A stretch of 64,000 bases of DNA from Lota lota (GCA_026745465.1 JACYXH010000228.1:1277501-1341500), one strand, 5' to 3'; positions 44,701 to 59,080 are shown, counted from the first letter of the stretch. Notes: generated from the sequence alone by a model not told the origin. Program-made: numbers and translations.

Positions 44701-47327
44701 AGTTATGCTTATTCAGGACAATTAACAGCCGCAAGATGGGAACATGAGTGGGGTTTGTTCACAAAAGTGCTGCTTAAGCTGCCGGGTGGGAAGAAAGCAA
44801 AGCGAGGCAGGGGAGGGGAGGGGAAAAAAAGATCAATATAGGCTAGTATATTCTTTATTTTTTTCTTTCAATGACGAGGAAATGTTGGTGATGAAACCGG
44901 TTGCAAGGAGAGCGCACATTAGGATTGCTTAGCATTGCAGTGTCTGCTGCACCCTTACCCCAAGTGATGCTTTTATGAAGACGGGGCCAAATAAAACAGT
45001 TTGTTCTTGTTTTTATGTTCTTCTTATATTTGAGTTTTGTTTGTTGCTCGTCTCATCCGCATGAGATTACGTTTGTTCACAGGAAGTCAGTAAGAATACA
45101 CTGAGGCGACTGCTAATTTTTATTAAACATACCGACTCAATGTTGATTCAATGTATGTCGATTGTTTATCTTGCTTATTGTTTGATGCAATTGTTCACTG
45201 TCTAGGACTACGAGTTGAAGTTGGGCTGTTCAGAAACAATGGGAATTTGCTTCGAGGCCATTAACTGATACAGACATAACTATTACTAGTTAGTTGTTAT
45301 TACACGCACGCACGCACACACACTGTGTGTGTGTGTGTGTTCTGAAAACTTGTGGCTCAAATACATGAACACGTGGCTGCTGTTTGGTTTCAGTTGTACG
45401 TGTTTCAGTTCCCTGCATCAATGTGTATTTAATTAGTGTGTCATGTGACTTTGACAGAGGTCACAGCACGCTGAGTTTGCCCTACAATAGTGAGTCAGGG
45501 ATGGCCACGTTCAAGAGCTTTACTGTTGATGGTATTCACCTGAGCACTGAAAGACTGAAGGAGTAAAAAGGGGGAGAAACTAAGGTATAATTTTCAGTAA
45601 AAAGAAAAAAACACAGCATCTTCCTGTTCAGTTTGCTCAACAGTCACTGCTCAACACTGTCAATAATGTAAAAACACCGGCTATTTGTTACTTGCTGTGA
45701 AACTACGATTATTATTGTATTTTCTATTTTTAAACCAAAGGTCCTGATGTGCTAGTAAAATCAATGGTATTTTGAAAATATAATTTATTCACAAGAATAA
45801 TTTGGGGTGGAGGGGTGGGGGCTGTAGTTTAACCCACACCCTCAACATGCTTGGGCCAATGGTTGGTGCAGCTTAGTTAAACTCTTCAGCCAGTGTGTGG
45901 GTTGTCCGCAACCCCGGCGCGGTGCTGATGCATCCAGAGCTGTCTATTACCTTTTTAATGAAGTCCTCCAGGCAGATTGTGTGGACGGCCAGTGGAGTAT
46001 CCTCGTCCCTGTCCACTACTTCGATTAACACAACAGCACTCATTTCAGCAAGCCGCCATCGTTAGGAAATGGACTCCTCGTTCAAAGGTTTTTTTTTCAG
46101 ATGAGAAGCACCAGGGACCAAGTGCATTTCAAAATTGGCTTTACAAGATTAGAAGCTTCAGTATTTAGCCACTCCACTGTTGTTTATTTGAAAAACAACT
46201 GGACTCTAACTAATGAGGCAGAACTTTCTATCTTTTACATTATATCATACATTGAAATCAATACCGAATAAAACAACAATCACAAAACAACATATTTACA
46301 TACACGTATGTCCCTTTTCTCACAAAGCCAATATTTTCTGTGCTTTACCAAATCTTTTAAACAGTTTTCCACCTGTCAATTGGACCCGCCCGTCTAACAA
46401 TTGTGAGCTGAGACAATACGTTACGCTATGACTTGTGTCAAGAGCAGAACCTGTCTGTGTATCCCACTCCGTTGGCAGCGCCTCTGAAATCCAGGCACAA
46501 CATCGCCTCTCAAGTTGAGCAGTTGAAAGCTGAATTTGTTTTTTCTCAGCTCTTCCCCCTGCTTCTTTTTGTCACTCTTATTTCACGCTCTGAATACTTA
46601 GTAGTTAATAGCTTCCCTTCTCCCTGGCGTGCACACTCACTGTCTCTTTCACACACACACACACCGCACACACACACACGCGCACACACAGCCGACACAT
46701 TGCATGCTCCACACATACGTTTCCCCCCCCTCCCCTCCATTCCACTATTCCACTTCCTGATCCATCAGGTATCAGACTTTTAATTTGCCTTTAAATGCAC
46801 CCCCCCCCCCCTACCTCCCAGACACAAGTGATGTGCCTGATAATGGACTTGACTCCACTGAAGTGCAGGGATGATTAGGTCTGAATATCTGCATGTTATT
46901 TTCTTTTCCACTTGGCCCGTGAGTAATGAGGGAGCCTGATGGACTATGGGGGTCTGACCTCGGTGGTCCGACCACGCGTTAGTTGGGGAACGGATGGGAG
47001 GTGGGGCTGGCTTCAGCTAGCTTGATTTGGGCGGGAATGTAGAGAACAAATAAGAGGAAGGGCGGTGAGTCTTTCTGAAAGTAATGTGATGGTGGGTGAT
47101 GCTATTGACTTCTCATCACTCTTGTCTTTATCATCCTGATGATTAAGCATCCTAATCTCAATCACCGCTGTTTCCTGAACAAAATGTAGTTCCATCCGGC
47201 TTTCATACTCTAGTGAATGAGAATACAAAAGAGTAATGCAATAAAATAATGCGTAGACATGACGGGTTGGACCTGAGACGATGATCCGCTTCCCCAACTA
47301 ACCGTGAGTTTAATCCTTTTGAGATTT

Positions 47328-47620
47328 AAAGCTGGGGTAGGCAATTTGAAGAACCCAGCCCGAGTAAGCTAGATTTAGAAAGTATCCAACCGAAAAAATC
47401 CCTCCCTTAAGGCCTGCCTCCAATGCCACTCCCCCAAAACACATGCTATAGCAAAGGCTCTATTGCTAAAGCTCTCTAGCTTTAGCAATAGGTCTGCCTA
47501 GCCTTGTTCATGTGCAATGAGTCCACGAGCAGAGTGCGCGCAGGTAGCCAGGTAGGTCCCTTGCATTTCTGATGAACGCGGTACGTGCCTATGAGTAACC
47601 GTACTCAGCATTCAGCTTCG
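47328..47620 (+). mobile_element. Fragment of a MITE-like element
   Basis: It begins TTAAAGCTGGGGTAGGCAA, a start similar in layout to the TA-flanked termini at 4106 and 34838 (AAGGTGCTGTARG). No convincing right terminus was found, so this may be a truncated or one-ended relic. It contains a perfect 13-bp hairpin at 47461-47490. Confidence 0.35.
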
Positions 47621-48109
47621 CAGCTTCCTGCCGGTGTGGCGTGTTCTCTGTGTGCCTGTTCACATCAGTGTACACCTCTCCTGCCTGGTTCAGTATTCCT
47701 TCATTACCATCCTGCCAGCCGCTGTCTCCTCTGGAATTGGCAATGACAAGCTAAGTGTGCTTTCCCTGCAAAAAGATGGAGTGGAGTTATGGTACGGTGT
47801 GTTTGGTTGTGTTATTTTTGTAGTGCCGCAAAGCCCTGTGCCACCTGTCTGTCTCCCACCCCCCCCCCCCCCCCCCCCCATACGTGTTTTTTGTTGTTGT
47901 TTTTTGCATTCGGAGAGCAGATATTGGGCAGGGCTTTAATACAAATCAGAGTGTGTGTTTGGGTGTGCCTGTGTTTGTGCTCTTGTGGTCCTGATAATCT
48001 TGTTACCCTGCTGTCAAGTGGCGCTGGCTTGCGAGACAACGCAGAGCGTCTCACACAAGCCCTTCCTCTCCCCGTACCCCTTACGCATTACCTCCATGTC
48101 ATGGATGAA

Positions 48110-48145
<36 letters not shown>

Positions 48146-49561
48146 GGGGGCTGGGTTTATCCTTGGACGAATACACCCCTGTCTTGAGCATCTCTGTTCA
48201 TCATCTCACCCACCTCCACTCAGGATGGTGGTGGTGGGGGTGGTACAACGATAAATATTCATGAGGGGACATGGTGTGGTGCTCTCCAGTCCCTCAAACC
48301 AAGAGACCCCTGGCTAATGGCGTCCCTCCCCTGTGGACCCCTGTGTGCCGAGCGGCCGCCAGGCATGCGATGCGATGTGACACGTGCTCAAGGCCGGACC
48401 ATTCACGCCACCACTCGATTGTGGGGGTTGGTGGTGGTGTTGGTGGAGGAGGAGGAGGAGGAGGAGGAGGGTGGTGCTGGCGGTGGAGGGAGATGGTGTG
48501 TTTCGAGATTTAGATGAACACGGAGAGCATTTTGAAAGTTGTCCACGCTGCTCTCGTCGCGTTAGTTCAATTTCACGGCGCCCTAATTGGCACCTTGGTC
48601 GCGGCTCATGCTGAGATCAGGATATTTTTTTTTTCTATTTCAACCTGTTCTCAAGCTCTTCCAAATGTGTTGAGCGGGCATTTTTCACAAGGCTGTTCTC
48701 TCTGTTTCTCATCCCGCCCCCCCCCCCCCCCCTCTCTCTCTCTCTCTTTCTCTTTCTCTTCACCCCCCCCCCCCATCCCTCACCTGTTCTCTGGGTGACC
48801 CCTCAGCGTTTCTTCTTCTGTTTCCTGTGGGCGGGACGTCTATCCTCTAACAGCCATCTACTGTGATTCGTCAGCGTATTTGTGGCCGATTTTAAAAAAG
48901 AAAAGGGAGACCATCACGCGCCTACAAGAGACGCATCACCGGGCTCCGTCCCCCTCGCCTCAGCTCTGGCCTGCCCACCACCACACCCGTCCTGCCTGGA
49001 GCCCACACTAAAAGAACCAGGGCTTGTTAACAGGAGGAACGGTGTTTGTCCACCGAGGGAGGAGTCAGCGGTACACTCGGACCTCTGGTGTGGCAGTTTA
49101 GGATTTATTTATTATTTATTTTATTTCACGGGTGAACCTGTCAAGTGTGCAAGGGCACACGCTCCACCCATAGCTGCCGCTACTACTACTACTACTACTG
49201 GACACTACTACTGGTCCAGAGCACAGTCTTGCTGCTCTTTACTTGGAGTGAGATTCATGCTGAAAACGCACGGTTGGCTATTGGGGACAAAGTGTGTTTG
49301 CGTGGGTGCATGCATGCGTGTATTTGTGTGTGTTTCTTCGACTGTGTCTGTCTGCGACTGGGTGCATTTACGTGTGTGTGTGTGTGTATATGTCTATGAC
49401 TGTGTTTGTGTGTGTGTGTTTCTGCGAGTGTGTGTGTGTGTGTGTGTGTGTATCTTCAACCCTGTGTCTGCGACTGTGTGCGAGTGCGTGTATTTGTGTC
49501 TGTGTGTGTTGTGTGTGTGTGAGACTATGAGGTCGGATGCCTGCTTGCCAGTGGGAGCAGC

Positions 49562-49604
<43 letters not shown>

Positions 49605-50544
49605 GGGGGGTTCTGCCCCTGTTGTGCTGTCATCCCCTGTCAATGAACGGTAGTCATCTGTTGGCATGCGGCGCCAGAGAGAGCTGAATAAGGTTAGCGT
49701 TCTGGCCCTCCTCCTCCTCTTCCTCCCTCCACTCTCCATACAACAGGCCGTTCTTCTGCGTTACCCTACATGGAACAGTACTCTGCAGCCTGGATCAAGG
49801 CTGTCGTCCCCTGCATGTCTCCTACCATGCAGTATGGTCGACGATGTGGGACTGCTGCCTCTGGTTGGCAATGGAGCGGCTGTGGCTTAACGGAGCATGC
49901 GTTTGCGGCGGCGCAGGGCTATTTTCTACTCCCTGCCCAGTGGCTATTAGCGGAGTTGTTTCCTGTCTATTTGTCCTGTGTCAGTGCATCATCGCTCGTG
50001 CCATTATCCCATTATGCTTTGCATCTGCGGTCCAAATGCTTACCGGAACAGTGGAAATGAGTCACCGCCACAATGGCCGGCTAACGCTAGGTGTTACGGT
50101 CAGCCCTGCTATTCATAGCCGGCCAAACAGGAGATGAAAATATCGCAGACAGAAAAAAGCACGCATGAAAGATCCACCTGAGAATGAAGGCAATGCTTTT
50201 TGGACTGTGCACTGGGCCTGTGTGCCAGCACTCTGGCCCATGCAAAGGGGCGTGCGAGAGAGGCGTGCGAGAGGGGCGTGCGAGGAGGGTCTAGAGGACT
50301 ATTTGGAAGGATGCAAGTCACAACCTGAGCCACCATGTCGGCTGCTCCGTGTGATCGAGTCGTAATCGGGTCACTCTTAACAAGCCCCTGTCTCTGGCCG
50401 CGTGGCCCGGGCGACCGACCGCGCCCGCACCTGCAGCCCCTCCACGTTGCCATGGTGATGTCCTGGCCATCTCTGTGCACTTTGGGAAGGAGGAGTCACC
50501 TGTGGTCTGGCTGCACGCATCACGGCTCGCGTTGAAAAAGAACC

Positions 50545-50760
50545 GAGACTTGTTAGTCGCGGTAGGTCGTCTCGGACCCCCTTGCTGCTCGCTAGGGGGT
50601 TCAACTCGCACCCTAGCAGTCCCGGGTTTGATTCCTCCATGCCCGCAACCTACCTGTAGGCGTCCTTGAGCAAGATGTCCATACCCCTTATGACGTGCAT
50701 CTCAAGTCACTATAGGTTGCTCTGGAGGAAAAGTACCTGATCAATGACTAGCGAATGGAT
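50545..50760 (+). mobile_element. tRNA-derived SINE copy
   Basis: A B-box-like GGGTTTGATTCC (about 50624-50635) follows a diverged tRNA-like head. It is followed by GTCCTTGAGCAAGATGTCC, the hallmark body of fish tRNA-derived SINEs, and by the tail ATAGGTTGCTCTGGAGGAAA. It is diverged, so probably old. It is not a functional tRNA gene, because the acceptor ends do not pair. Confidence 0.7.
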
Positions 50761-51270
50761 TGTTTATGTTTTGGTGTTGAGAAGATCCTAAGGCATTGGT
50801 TTATATGACACACACACACACACAGTGTAATTCAGCTTACAGAGGCAATGTGTTGGGACTGCTGTGGTGGCGTGGCTGACACAGCATTTCCTGTGCGTGC
50901 GTGCGTGTGTGTGTGTGTGTGTGTGTGTGGTTTAATACACTTTGACAAGAGGCAGGGCATCCCATTTAGTCGTCTTTGTATGTCTTCACTTTCTACTAAG
51001 CTGTCGGCCCATTTCTCAGCCAGAACGCATGTTGTCAGCGTAATGATTTATGGAATAATATCGGCCTCTTATTTGGTCCGCGGTAGGTCAAACCGTGTGG
51101 AGGTTAAGAAAACTTCTATTTTAGAACTCATTGATTCCCGGAGCGAAGCCGCTTGCTCTCTAAATGCCTTTGTGTGGGGTTGTAAGGCTACGTCACGAAG
51201 CTCGTCAGAGTAACCCACCGGACCTACTCTTAAGAAGTACCGCGTCCTTCTTAGGTTCTTCTTCTTTGAT

Positions 51271-51301
<31 letters not shown>

Positions 51302-51873
51302 GGTGGTTAGAAGGAAGCGCACCAGTGTCGTCGTTGTTTTCCAAGAGAGATCTTTGTGAACCGCTTCACAGTCACTAAAGACCGTACGCCTTGCTGGTCA
51401 CGCCCACGTGCCACTTCTCTGCATCGCGGCAGCCACCGTTTTGAAGTTCTTGCCTCTCCTCGATTAAAAGCTTACTGGTCTGTGTAACGTGACCCCCCCC
51501 CATCCTCACCGGAGCTGCACTGGGGGGCAGACTGCCACCAAAGCTATTTTGGGGTGTCTGATAAATGGGGTGATGGGGGGGGGGGGGGGGGGTGAGGGGG
51601 CTGGTAATGGCCGCTGACCTCATGCGACAGCCATGGCTCGCATACAACAGTTGGCACAAACCTGTGAGGATGTCTTGAGTCCTTGACCCAGTTTACCAGA
51701 CGGCATCGTATTCTCTCTCTCTCGCTCGCTCGCGCTCTCGCTCTCTCTGAAATCGGGGATTCTTAAATTTTGCCTAGAACAAGAGAAAATGACTGTTGGT
51801 GAAATATACTGGTACTTGTTTTGAATGCGTTTACATTTTCTTTTTTTATATTTGTCCTTTTTGTCATTCACAG

Positions 51874-51912
51874 ACCAGACGGCAGCGTGTTTTTAAAACC
51901 TGCTCTCGGGGC
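51874..51912 (+). other. mafg 5' UTR portion of first coding exon
   Basis: The acceptor TTCACAG ends at 51873 after a T-rich tract, followed by 39 bases of leader to the ATG. This fits the vertebrate MAFG layout, in which the start codon sits in the second exon. Confidence 0.65.
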
Positions 51913-52601
51913 ATGACTACTGCAAACAAGGGAAATAAAGCCCTGAAGGTAAAGAACGCACCAACTCTCTCCCCCTGCAGAGAATGGTCCACACCTCACC
52001 GATCATGTGGAAACATCAGGGGTGAACATTAGAAGGCTCAACTCTAAACTGAGCTGTGTGTGTGCGTGCGTGCGTGCGTGCAACTGTGTACTTCTTTGCG
52101 CAACTGTGTGTGGGTGTGTGTGTGTGTGTGTGTGCGCGTGCGCGACTGTCTGTGCAGGTGAAGCGGGAGCCCGGCGAGAATGGCACCACGCTGACGGACG
52201 ACGAGCTGGTGAGCATGTCGGTGCGGGAGCTGAACCAGCACCTGCGCGGCCTCACCAAGGAGGAGATCCTGCAGCTGAAGCAGCGGCGGCGCACGCTGAA
52301 GAACCGCGGCTACGCGGCCAGCTGCCGCGTGAAGCGCGTCACCCAGAAGGAGGAGCTGGAGCGGCAGAAGGCGCTGCTGCAGCAGGAAGTGGACAAGCTG
52401 GCCACGGAGAACGCCAGCATGCGCGCCGAGCTGGAGGCGCTGCGCTCCAAGTACGAGGCGCTGCAGAGCTTCGCCAGGACTGTGGCGCGGAGCCCCGTGA
52501 CGCAGGTGGGGCCGCGGGGGCCCATGGCGTCCGTCATCGGGAAGGTGGGGGCGACCAGCGTCATCACCATCATCAAGTCCAAGGCGGAGGCCAGGTCATA
52601 G
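51913..52601 (+). CDS. mafg: Small Maf transcription factor MafG, complete, 2 coding exons
   Basis: bZIP factor lacking a transactivation domain; it heterodimerises with CNC proteins (Nrf2, Bach, NF-E2) or homodimerises on MARE/ARE sites in the nucleus. Coding exons 51913-51948 and 52158-52601 join in phase 0 to 159 aa (human 162). The start [12 protein letters not shown] matches vertebrate MAFG. VKRE at residues 13-16 is a sumoylation-type site around Lys14. The extended homology region and basic region follow ([15 protein letters not shown], then [18 protein letters not shown]), then a leucine zipper to about residue 123. The ending [14 protein letters not shown] is the family C-terminus. 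Compared with mafk and maff, the N-terminus and tail fit mafg best. Whether it is mafga or mafgb is undecided. The 209-base intron holds a (TG)n tract. Confidence 0.97.
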
Positions 52602-55429
52602 TATCGGGACGGGGGGAGAGGGGTGGGCCGCGGCCGTTAGCAAGAGTCAGTGCATCGTAGCGATACGTAGCCGCCGTCCGCTAACTCTTTAGCGTTCGCC
52701 TGGTCCGAGGTTCGCCAGTCTTCAACACAAACGTACTGAAGTACTGTTTGTGTTGTGTGCCTCAACAGAAGTTCAACTAGTTATAGTTAGTAATGGTGTC
52801 GTGATGATGGCTTTTTTAACTAGTTATAGTAAGTAATAGTGTCATGAAGATGGCTTTTCGCCATATATTGTAATGACAATTTCTTCCCATATTGCGACAA
52901 AAATACTGTGTTTAAATTATTGAGGAGACCTGGTGTAGGATCTCTTCTGACATTGGATGTTGTATGAAATATGATGAGCTATAAGTCCTACAAAGGGGTT
53001 TTAATTGGATTTACATTTCCGTAAATGTATGATGTAAAACGTTGTTAATACCTTTTTGAATTAGTACATCAGAATTTAATTCTGGATTGCAGGACTAAGA
53101 TTGATCTATCAACTCCATTATTAATGGATTTGGACCAAGCTGGAGGTGTTGGGTGGCCCATCTGGTCCATTGTTCAACGCCATTTACACGGCAGGATGTA
53201 CCTTTCCACATCCAAAATGTTGTACTTGTTATGATGCACTGACTCTCACGTTGGCCACTCAAGTCTCGAAATCTTCGTCTCAAAATCTTAGCGATGCTAC
53301 AGATGTCTTTCTAACAGCCTGACTAACCCAAAACTAGCAAAGTATCTGTCAAATTTGTGATTTTGTTTGTTGTCTGTAAATCTGAAAAGATGCTAGCAAC
53401 TTTAGCATTAATTTCTGTTTATGACAGACTTTCATGAACCTGTTATAGAGAATATGGCAGGTAGATGCAATAATATACGTATGCACTGAAAAATACAAAG
53501 AGGTCTTGCATATTAATGGTAGGTTGGAAATGTTTAAAATGATCAGCGTTTTTAAATGGTGTTATTCCAGAGCAGAGCACCATTTAAATATGACAAGATT
53601 CTTGTCCATTATCGGAGAACCTGAATGTTATTACAAAAATATCCTCATGTTTTGTTTGGAAGCAAAATACACAAAACATTTTCCAACATACGTTATGCTT
53701 ATAGAGAATAGATGTTCTAATGTTTTGGTTTATAAAATGTTTTTAGTTTTAGTTTTAGTTTTGTAATTGTTGACAGGGCAGCGGAATATTTCCAAAACCA
53801 CATTTACACTAGCTTTACTGTTAAAATGGTTATGGTGTGCATCGTAGAAATTCCCATTTCTAGTTCTGTTGTTCTTCGTTTTTTTTTGGTTTTTGGTTTT
53901 TCTTAGTGTAGATTAACGAACATTGTTTATAGAAATACAAAAAAAGAAGAGAAAAAAAAAACGCAGAAAAAACCCACATAAAAACCTGTGATATCTTTTG
54001 CAATTGTACCAAAAGTGGCTTACTATTGAAGTCGGATAGCTTTTCTTCTAGTGACTAGGCGCGTACTGTGGGGCAGCGCGTGACGTGTTGTGTAAGTGCC
54101 CAGTTGGCAGTGTCGTGCACTGTATAGATGTCAACGCTTTGCTATTTAAACCAATCTGTAGAGCTCAATCTAGGTGGTGTAAACAAGGTCGATTTGTCTT
54201 ATTGCGTCGGTATTGGCATCTGTGATATCCTCTGCTTCCTCGTTGTTGGTTACCAACCATTTTGTCTGTAAGAGATTAGCACATTAAACCATGCAAGAGG
54301 CGAGGGTGGGGGTGGGGGGGTGGGGGGTGGGGTGAAATGGACTGCATGCAGCTATCAAAACAAGTTCAACGACCGCTAAGAGGCTCTCTGGTTACGTGTA
54401 GCCCAGAAGTGCAATTTATTTATTAGCGTTTATGCCGAATCAGACAGATGCACTGTATGCAGACTCCTCTGCAGAATTCCTAATACATGTGCATCCCAGA
54501 GGGCATGTCATGTCCGACTAAACCCTACTTTGTTATCTCTGGAGGCTTCTGGGGGATTGATGCTTGGAGATTTTCATCCAGGTGTTTTTATTTATTTATT
54601 TATGGCTTTTCTTTAATTGGCAAAGATGTTTGGATGCCCTCGGTTCTCGAACAGGGCCGCGCGTGGCGTGAGCGTGCACGCTGCCTTCGGACTAATTGGA
54701 GTGCGTGCTCGTGGGAAGGAGCGTTGTTAACGGCAACCGAGTTAACGTTCAGAAGAGTCCGGGCTCGGTGCTCCGGTTTTGTTTGTATGTTGGTTCAAAC
54801 AGATTGCCGCCTAGAGAGCGACAGGTTATCGAGACGAGCGTTACCTTCGTGACCACCGGGCCCGGATGGCCAGGTCCTGGTGGGCAGGCTACATATGCAC
54901 TCACGCCCCTGCTCGTTTTTGCTCAGGACCAAAACGCAACAGGTGACGGCAAAAAAATAATAATAATAACACACACGAAAACAACACAAACTAAGGATTC
55001 TAAACGAGACCCAACGAGGTAGGGACGGCGGCTCGCTTCCTGGTGTTCACCTTTCTTTCTTTTTTTTTTTTTTTTCTTTTTTTTTAATTAAACGTGTCAT
55101 GAAAGGGCTTCGAGCCACGCTCGGAAACACTGCAATCACAATCGGGCAGGCGGCCAGCGCTGCGGTTCTCTCCGTGAGCCGAGTGTTCCGCGGCTCAGAG
55201 GGTAGAACCGTAGACCGGTTTGCCACCACAAGGTTGGTGCCGATATGTGACGACGACGGTCCATCCTCATCGCGCCCTCCCAGAGGGGCAGTGTCAGCCA
55301 GATGACGCCAGGCAAGGCTATGCTTTATCCGAGACGGAGAGAGCTTGTTTATTCTTTCGGTCAACAGTCACTCGCTTCTTTTGTCTCTCACGAAATGGCA
55401 CCAAATCAGAACTCGTCCATGCCAGGTCC

Positions 55430-55603
<174 letters not shown>

Positions 55604-55840
55604 TCACTTTGTCCAGAAAAAACTAAACAAGCTTTGCTATTTCCTTTTTGACTGGTTAACTGTGGAAACTTAATGTGTACGACCAATAGACAGGGGCCCA
55701 GTATTGATGTTGGCGTAGTTATTGCTGTGGCAGTCTTGTGGAGTGAGTGTTTTCGGTGTGAAGTGTCTTTTCAGGTGTCTTTGGACAGGCACAGCGACCA
55801 ATATTCCTGAGAAGATGTATCTCTCTCGCTTTCTTTCTTT

Positions 55841-55948
<108 letters not shown>

Positions 55949-57105
55949 TATAGTATGTAGCTACAGTAGGTTATGATGACCATTGTGGGGGTTGGGGGGG
56001 GGAGGAGAAAAAAAGTGACCCTTAATATGCAACTTGGTGGGAAGGTGTGAGTAGGTGTAAGGGTAATCTATATCGTCAAAGTGACCATAGTCTGTTCTTT
56101 ATTATCGCTGCGGTGTGTTTTGTAATTTTCTAGTGAAAGCGTGCGTTCTTTTATCCCACGTCCCACGCAATGTTCTCGTTTGTAGTGGAGGAAGTTTTAG
56201 AAACTTTTTAAAAAGAGGAACTCCGAAGTGAGTGAAACGCTCTCTTGTCCAACAGGATTCAAGGTGCAGTTATTTGATGTCCAAATCGTACCCCAGTACT
56301 CACAATATATATAGTTTATATTTTGTGTGTATCTCCTGGGTCATTTCTTCAATCATTACAGCTGTTTTGCCTATTCGTTTGATTTTGAAATCTCATGTTA
56401 ATGTCACTCAGCAGACAGAAAATCTGTTAATTTAATTTTCTATTTAAACACAAGGGCCACTTTTTGTGCTATTTTTATTACAGTATGTGTTTTTTTGTGC
56501 ACAACACCAGTCATTTATGCTCTTTTCTTCATTCAAACACCATCAATGAGATTCTTGTTTCGTCGTGTGTTGAATACAAAATTTTAATTGGTGTTATTGG
56601 TCATGTTTGTTTTGCCAGATTGCGGATTCATTTTTTTCCCCTTGCTTGTGTTTCTGTTCACAAGTAATGGAATTGGACAGGATTGCTTCCTTAACAGCAC
56701 CTCTGTTGCAGTTGACCTGACTCGTTCCCAAGGTTTCATCATTGAGTTATGCTTTGTAACCAGTTGATTGTGCAGGTTTCTCTCACTCCGTCTGTGTTTA
56801 AAAAGTGAAAAATCGGACTATTAAGAGAGTTATACAATGTTGGTTATTTTTCTGTATCCGTTGTAATAAAATATTGCAGTACTTTGTATGAAAACAGACG
56901 ATAGTTAATTGTAAGTATTTATAAATTAAATTATTGTACTTTTTGCAATCTGTAGATAAGTACTATGTCTTCATATATGCAGTGACAACTGTGGGTTTGG
57001 CCGTGATTCTCTGAGGTGTCTAAGTTATTGATGTATATATTGTATGTTTGTTGATACAGTTTACTTTATTTTCTATAAGACCAATAAAAATACTTTGAAA
57101 AGGAA

Positions 57106-57558
57106 TATGCTGTCTTTGAAGTCCTAATGTTTGTCGTATTCTGTGGTGTCATTGACCCAGTTCGACACTTGTAAAAATATCCAGACGAGAAACGTTTTCT
57201 TTTTCTTCATTTTTTTTACCATCCATGGTGCTTTTTCTTTCCTTTTTTTTTTTAGGAGGCCGCAATCATTTCGATGGCACAATTTCTTTTTCTGTGATCC
57301 AAAAAAAGCCGTTGGGCGACCCACTTTTGCTAACCTCGGTGGACATCTTTTTTTTTGGCCCGACACGAGTAAAACATTGGAGTCATGAAGGATGTCTAGG
57401 TGTGCCTGTCCTAGATTAAGAAGAGTAGTGAGTTAGTCCTCTCTTCCCCCCCCCCCCCCCCCCCCCCCCTTTCGCCTCTCCTCCCTGATGGGCCCTCTGA
57501 GACCCCTGTGTCTCAGCGCACCTCATCAAACATCAGCCACCTCAGGAGCGCTTCAGGT

Positions 57559-57625
<67 letters not shown>

Positions 57626-57713
57626 CAAATACGCATCTCGCCAGCGACCGTGCAGAGACAAAGAGACAGATGGTGTGAGACGAACTCCATCTTGCTACTC
57701 TGTAGTCCTGCAG

Positions 57714-57754
<41 letters not shown>

Positions 57755-59080
57755 CTCTACCGGGAGCGCTCTGAGCCGCCGGGCGTTTGGACCGGTGGAT
57801 TCTTCCCTCACGTTTAAGATCCAACCAGCCGACCCATGTGACCTGTGACTGAAATGTCTCTTCCCTCCTCCGATACCTGCCCCAGACAACTGGTGGGCCT
57901 CTGAAGAGTTGATTAATTTGGTGGAGTAAGTAGGCAATCTGGGACGGCATTCTTCATGGCTACCCACTTCTGCAGCAGGTGCCTGGCCCACTTCGCAGAC
58001 CAAGCAGACCACGGTACAATTAAAGGTTGCCAGGGCTTGCATTTGAACCATGAACGCTCTATTGCCAAATGGTCGTTGCGGTGATGCACGATGCTCAGGC
58101 CACATCCTGTGCCAATAAAGGACATTACACTCTCTGCTCCACAATTTCCACTGCTACAGTGCAAATTAAGAAGCTGAATGCCTTTTATATAATCAGGCAT
58201 AGGCCTGCAGGACAATAGGCAACTATTTGCAGTAGTCCACACAACACCAATATTAGCAGCAGGAAGTCAAATTCATACCTTTATGTAAGCTACTGTCCAG
58301 ATATTGGGAACGATGGTTTAGTATAATAATTTAGATTTGCTTTTTTCAATGAGTCAATACCTCCCTCTGCTGACTTGATGGTGTAACGACTTAACGTTTC
58401 TGAAAAAGAAAGTATTGAACCAAACCCCTCCACTAGATGTCACCACATCTCCAACCAAAACTTGTTAGAACACCCTTTCGCTTCGTGCCTAGGATATAGT
58501 CAATGTTTATATATATATATACAAATGTAATGTAAATGTGGTGTATACAAATTCATACACATATTATTCATTTTCACTCACTTAGGGTTATTATATACAG
58601 GCCTATAATTTTGTAATCACATTAATATGCTCTTTTAAAGCATGTCAGTGAAGATTGGACCATACAATTTTCAAGACAATACAATACAATTCAATACACT
58701 GTCGCTATGCATTAGATACAGGATTTGTTCACCTGATAGTGGAAAATACTGCTATTATGTAACACCATCTCCGCACAGCACTCGCAGTCATCGTACGACT
58801 CAACGCGGTGACGTCGTTTCTTGGGGGCGTGACTGTCGCCAGTGATACCGCTGCGGTGTGTGTGTGTGTGTGTCACTATACTGTCAGCGCCCAGCTCAGA
58901 GGGTCCGGCACCTGACAATATAAATATATATATATATGTATATATACACCCATATATATATATATATATAGCACATACACATTTCCATTTTGTAAAGCCG
59001 TGTCCTCGTTGTACATACTATCCCGTTGCCTTTACATAACATCCTACCAGCTTACTGCCATTTTTGAGTGTGTCCATAAA
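57106..59080. other. mafg-pcyt2 spacer and pcyt2 upstream region
   Basis: About 2 kb with a 24-base C run (57446-57469), CA arrays (57558-57623 and 57718-57753) and AT runs (58922-58970). No SIRT7 coding sequence was recognised here, although SIRT7 sits between MAFG and PCYT2 in human. A near-CRE motif (TGACGTCG, about 58809-58816) lies about 265 bases before the pcyt2 ATG and may belong to its promoter. A minus-strand open frame at about 57913-58242 has no recognisable homology. Confidence 0.5.

Larger units (their letters stand above)
42300..51873. other. pycr1-mafg spacer; probably includes mafg 5' exon and large intron
   Basis: About 9.5 kb without recognisable coding exons. A candidate non-coding mafg first exon ends at 42506 with a strong donor, CCGAG|GTGAGT; vertebrate MAFG is known to start with a non-coding exon, but this assignment is a guess. 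The sequence from 42.3 to 44 kb is fairly unique. From 44.5 kb on it carries (CA)/(TG) arrays (44600-44640, 45300-45340, 46650-46690, 49370-49540, 49564-49602, 50900-50930), poly(G)/poly(C) runs (43930-43952, 47859-47879, 48112-48142, 48717-48732, 51271-51300, 51575-51592), a SINE and a short MITE-like fragment. Confidence 0.45.

Noticed and set aside
50545..50640. tRNA gene suggested by a B-box (GGGTTTGATTCC)
   Set aside because: The acceptor stem does not pair and the sequence continues into a SINE body; it is a SINE head.
52007..52660. 217-codon Ala/Gly-rich frame over mafg exon 2
   Set aside because: Shadow frame of the mafg coding exon and of the TG repeat in its intron; no homology.
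57913..58242. Minus-strand frame of about 110 codons upstream of pcyt2, considered as a sirt7 or transposase remnant
   Set aside because: No sirtuin or transposase motif could be recognised; neither codon pattern nor splice sites support it.
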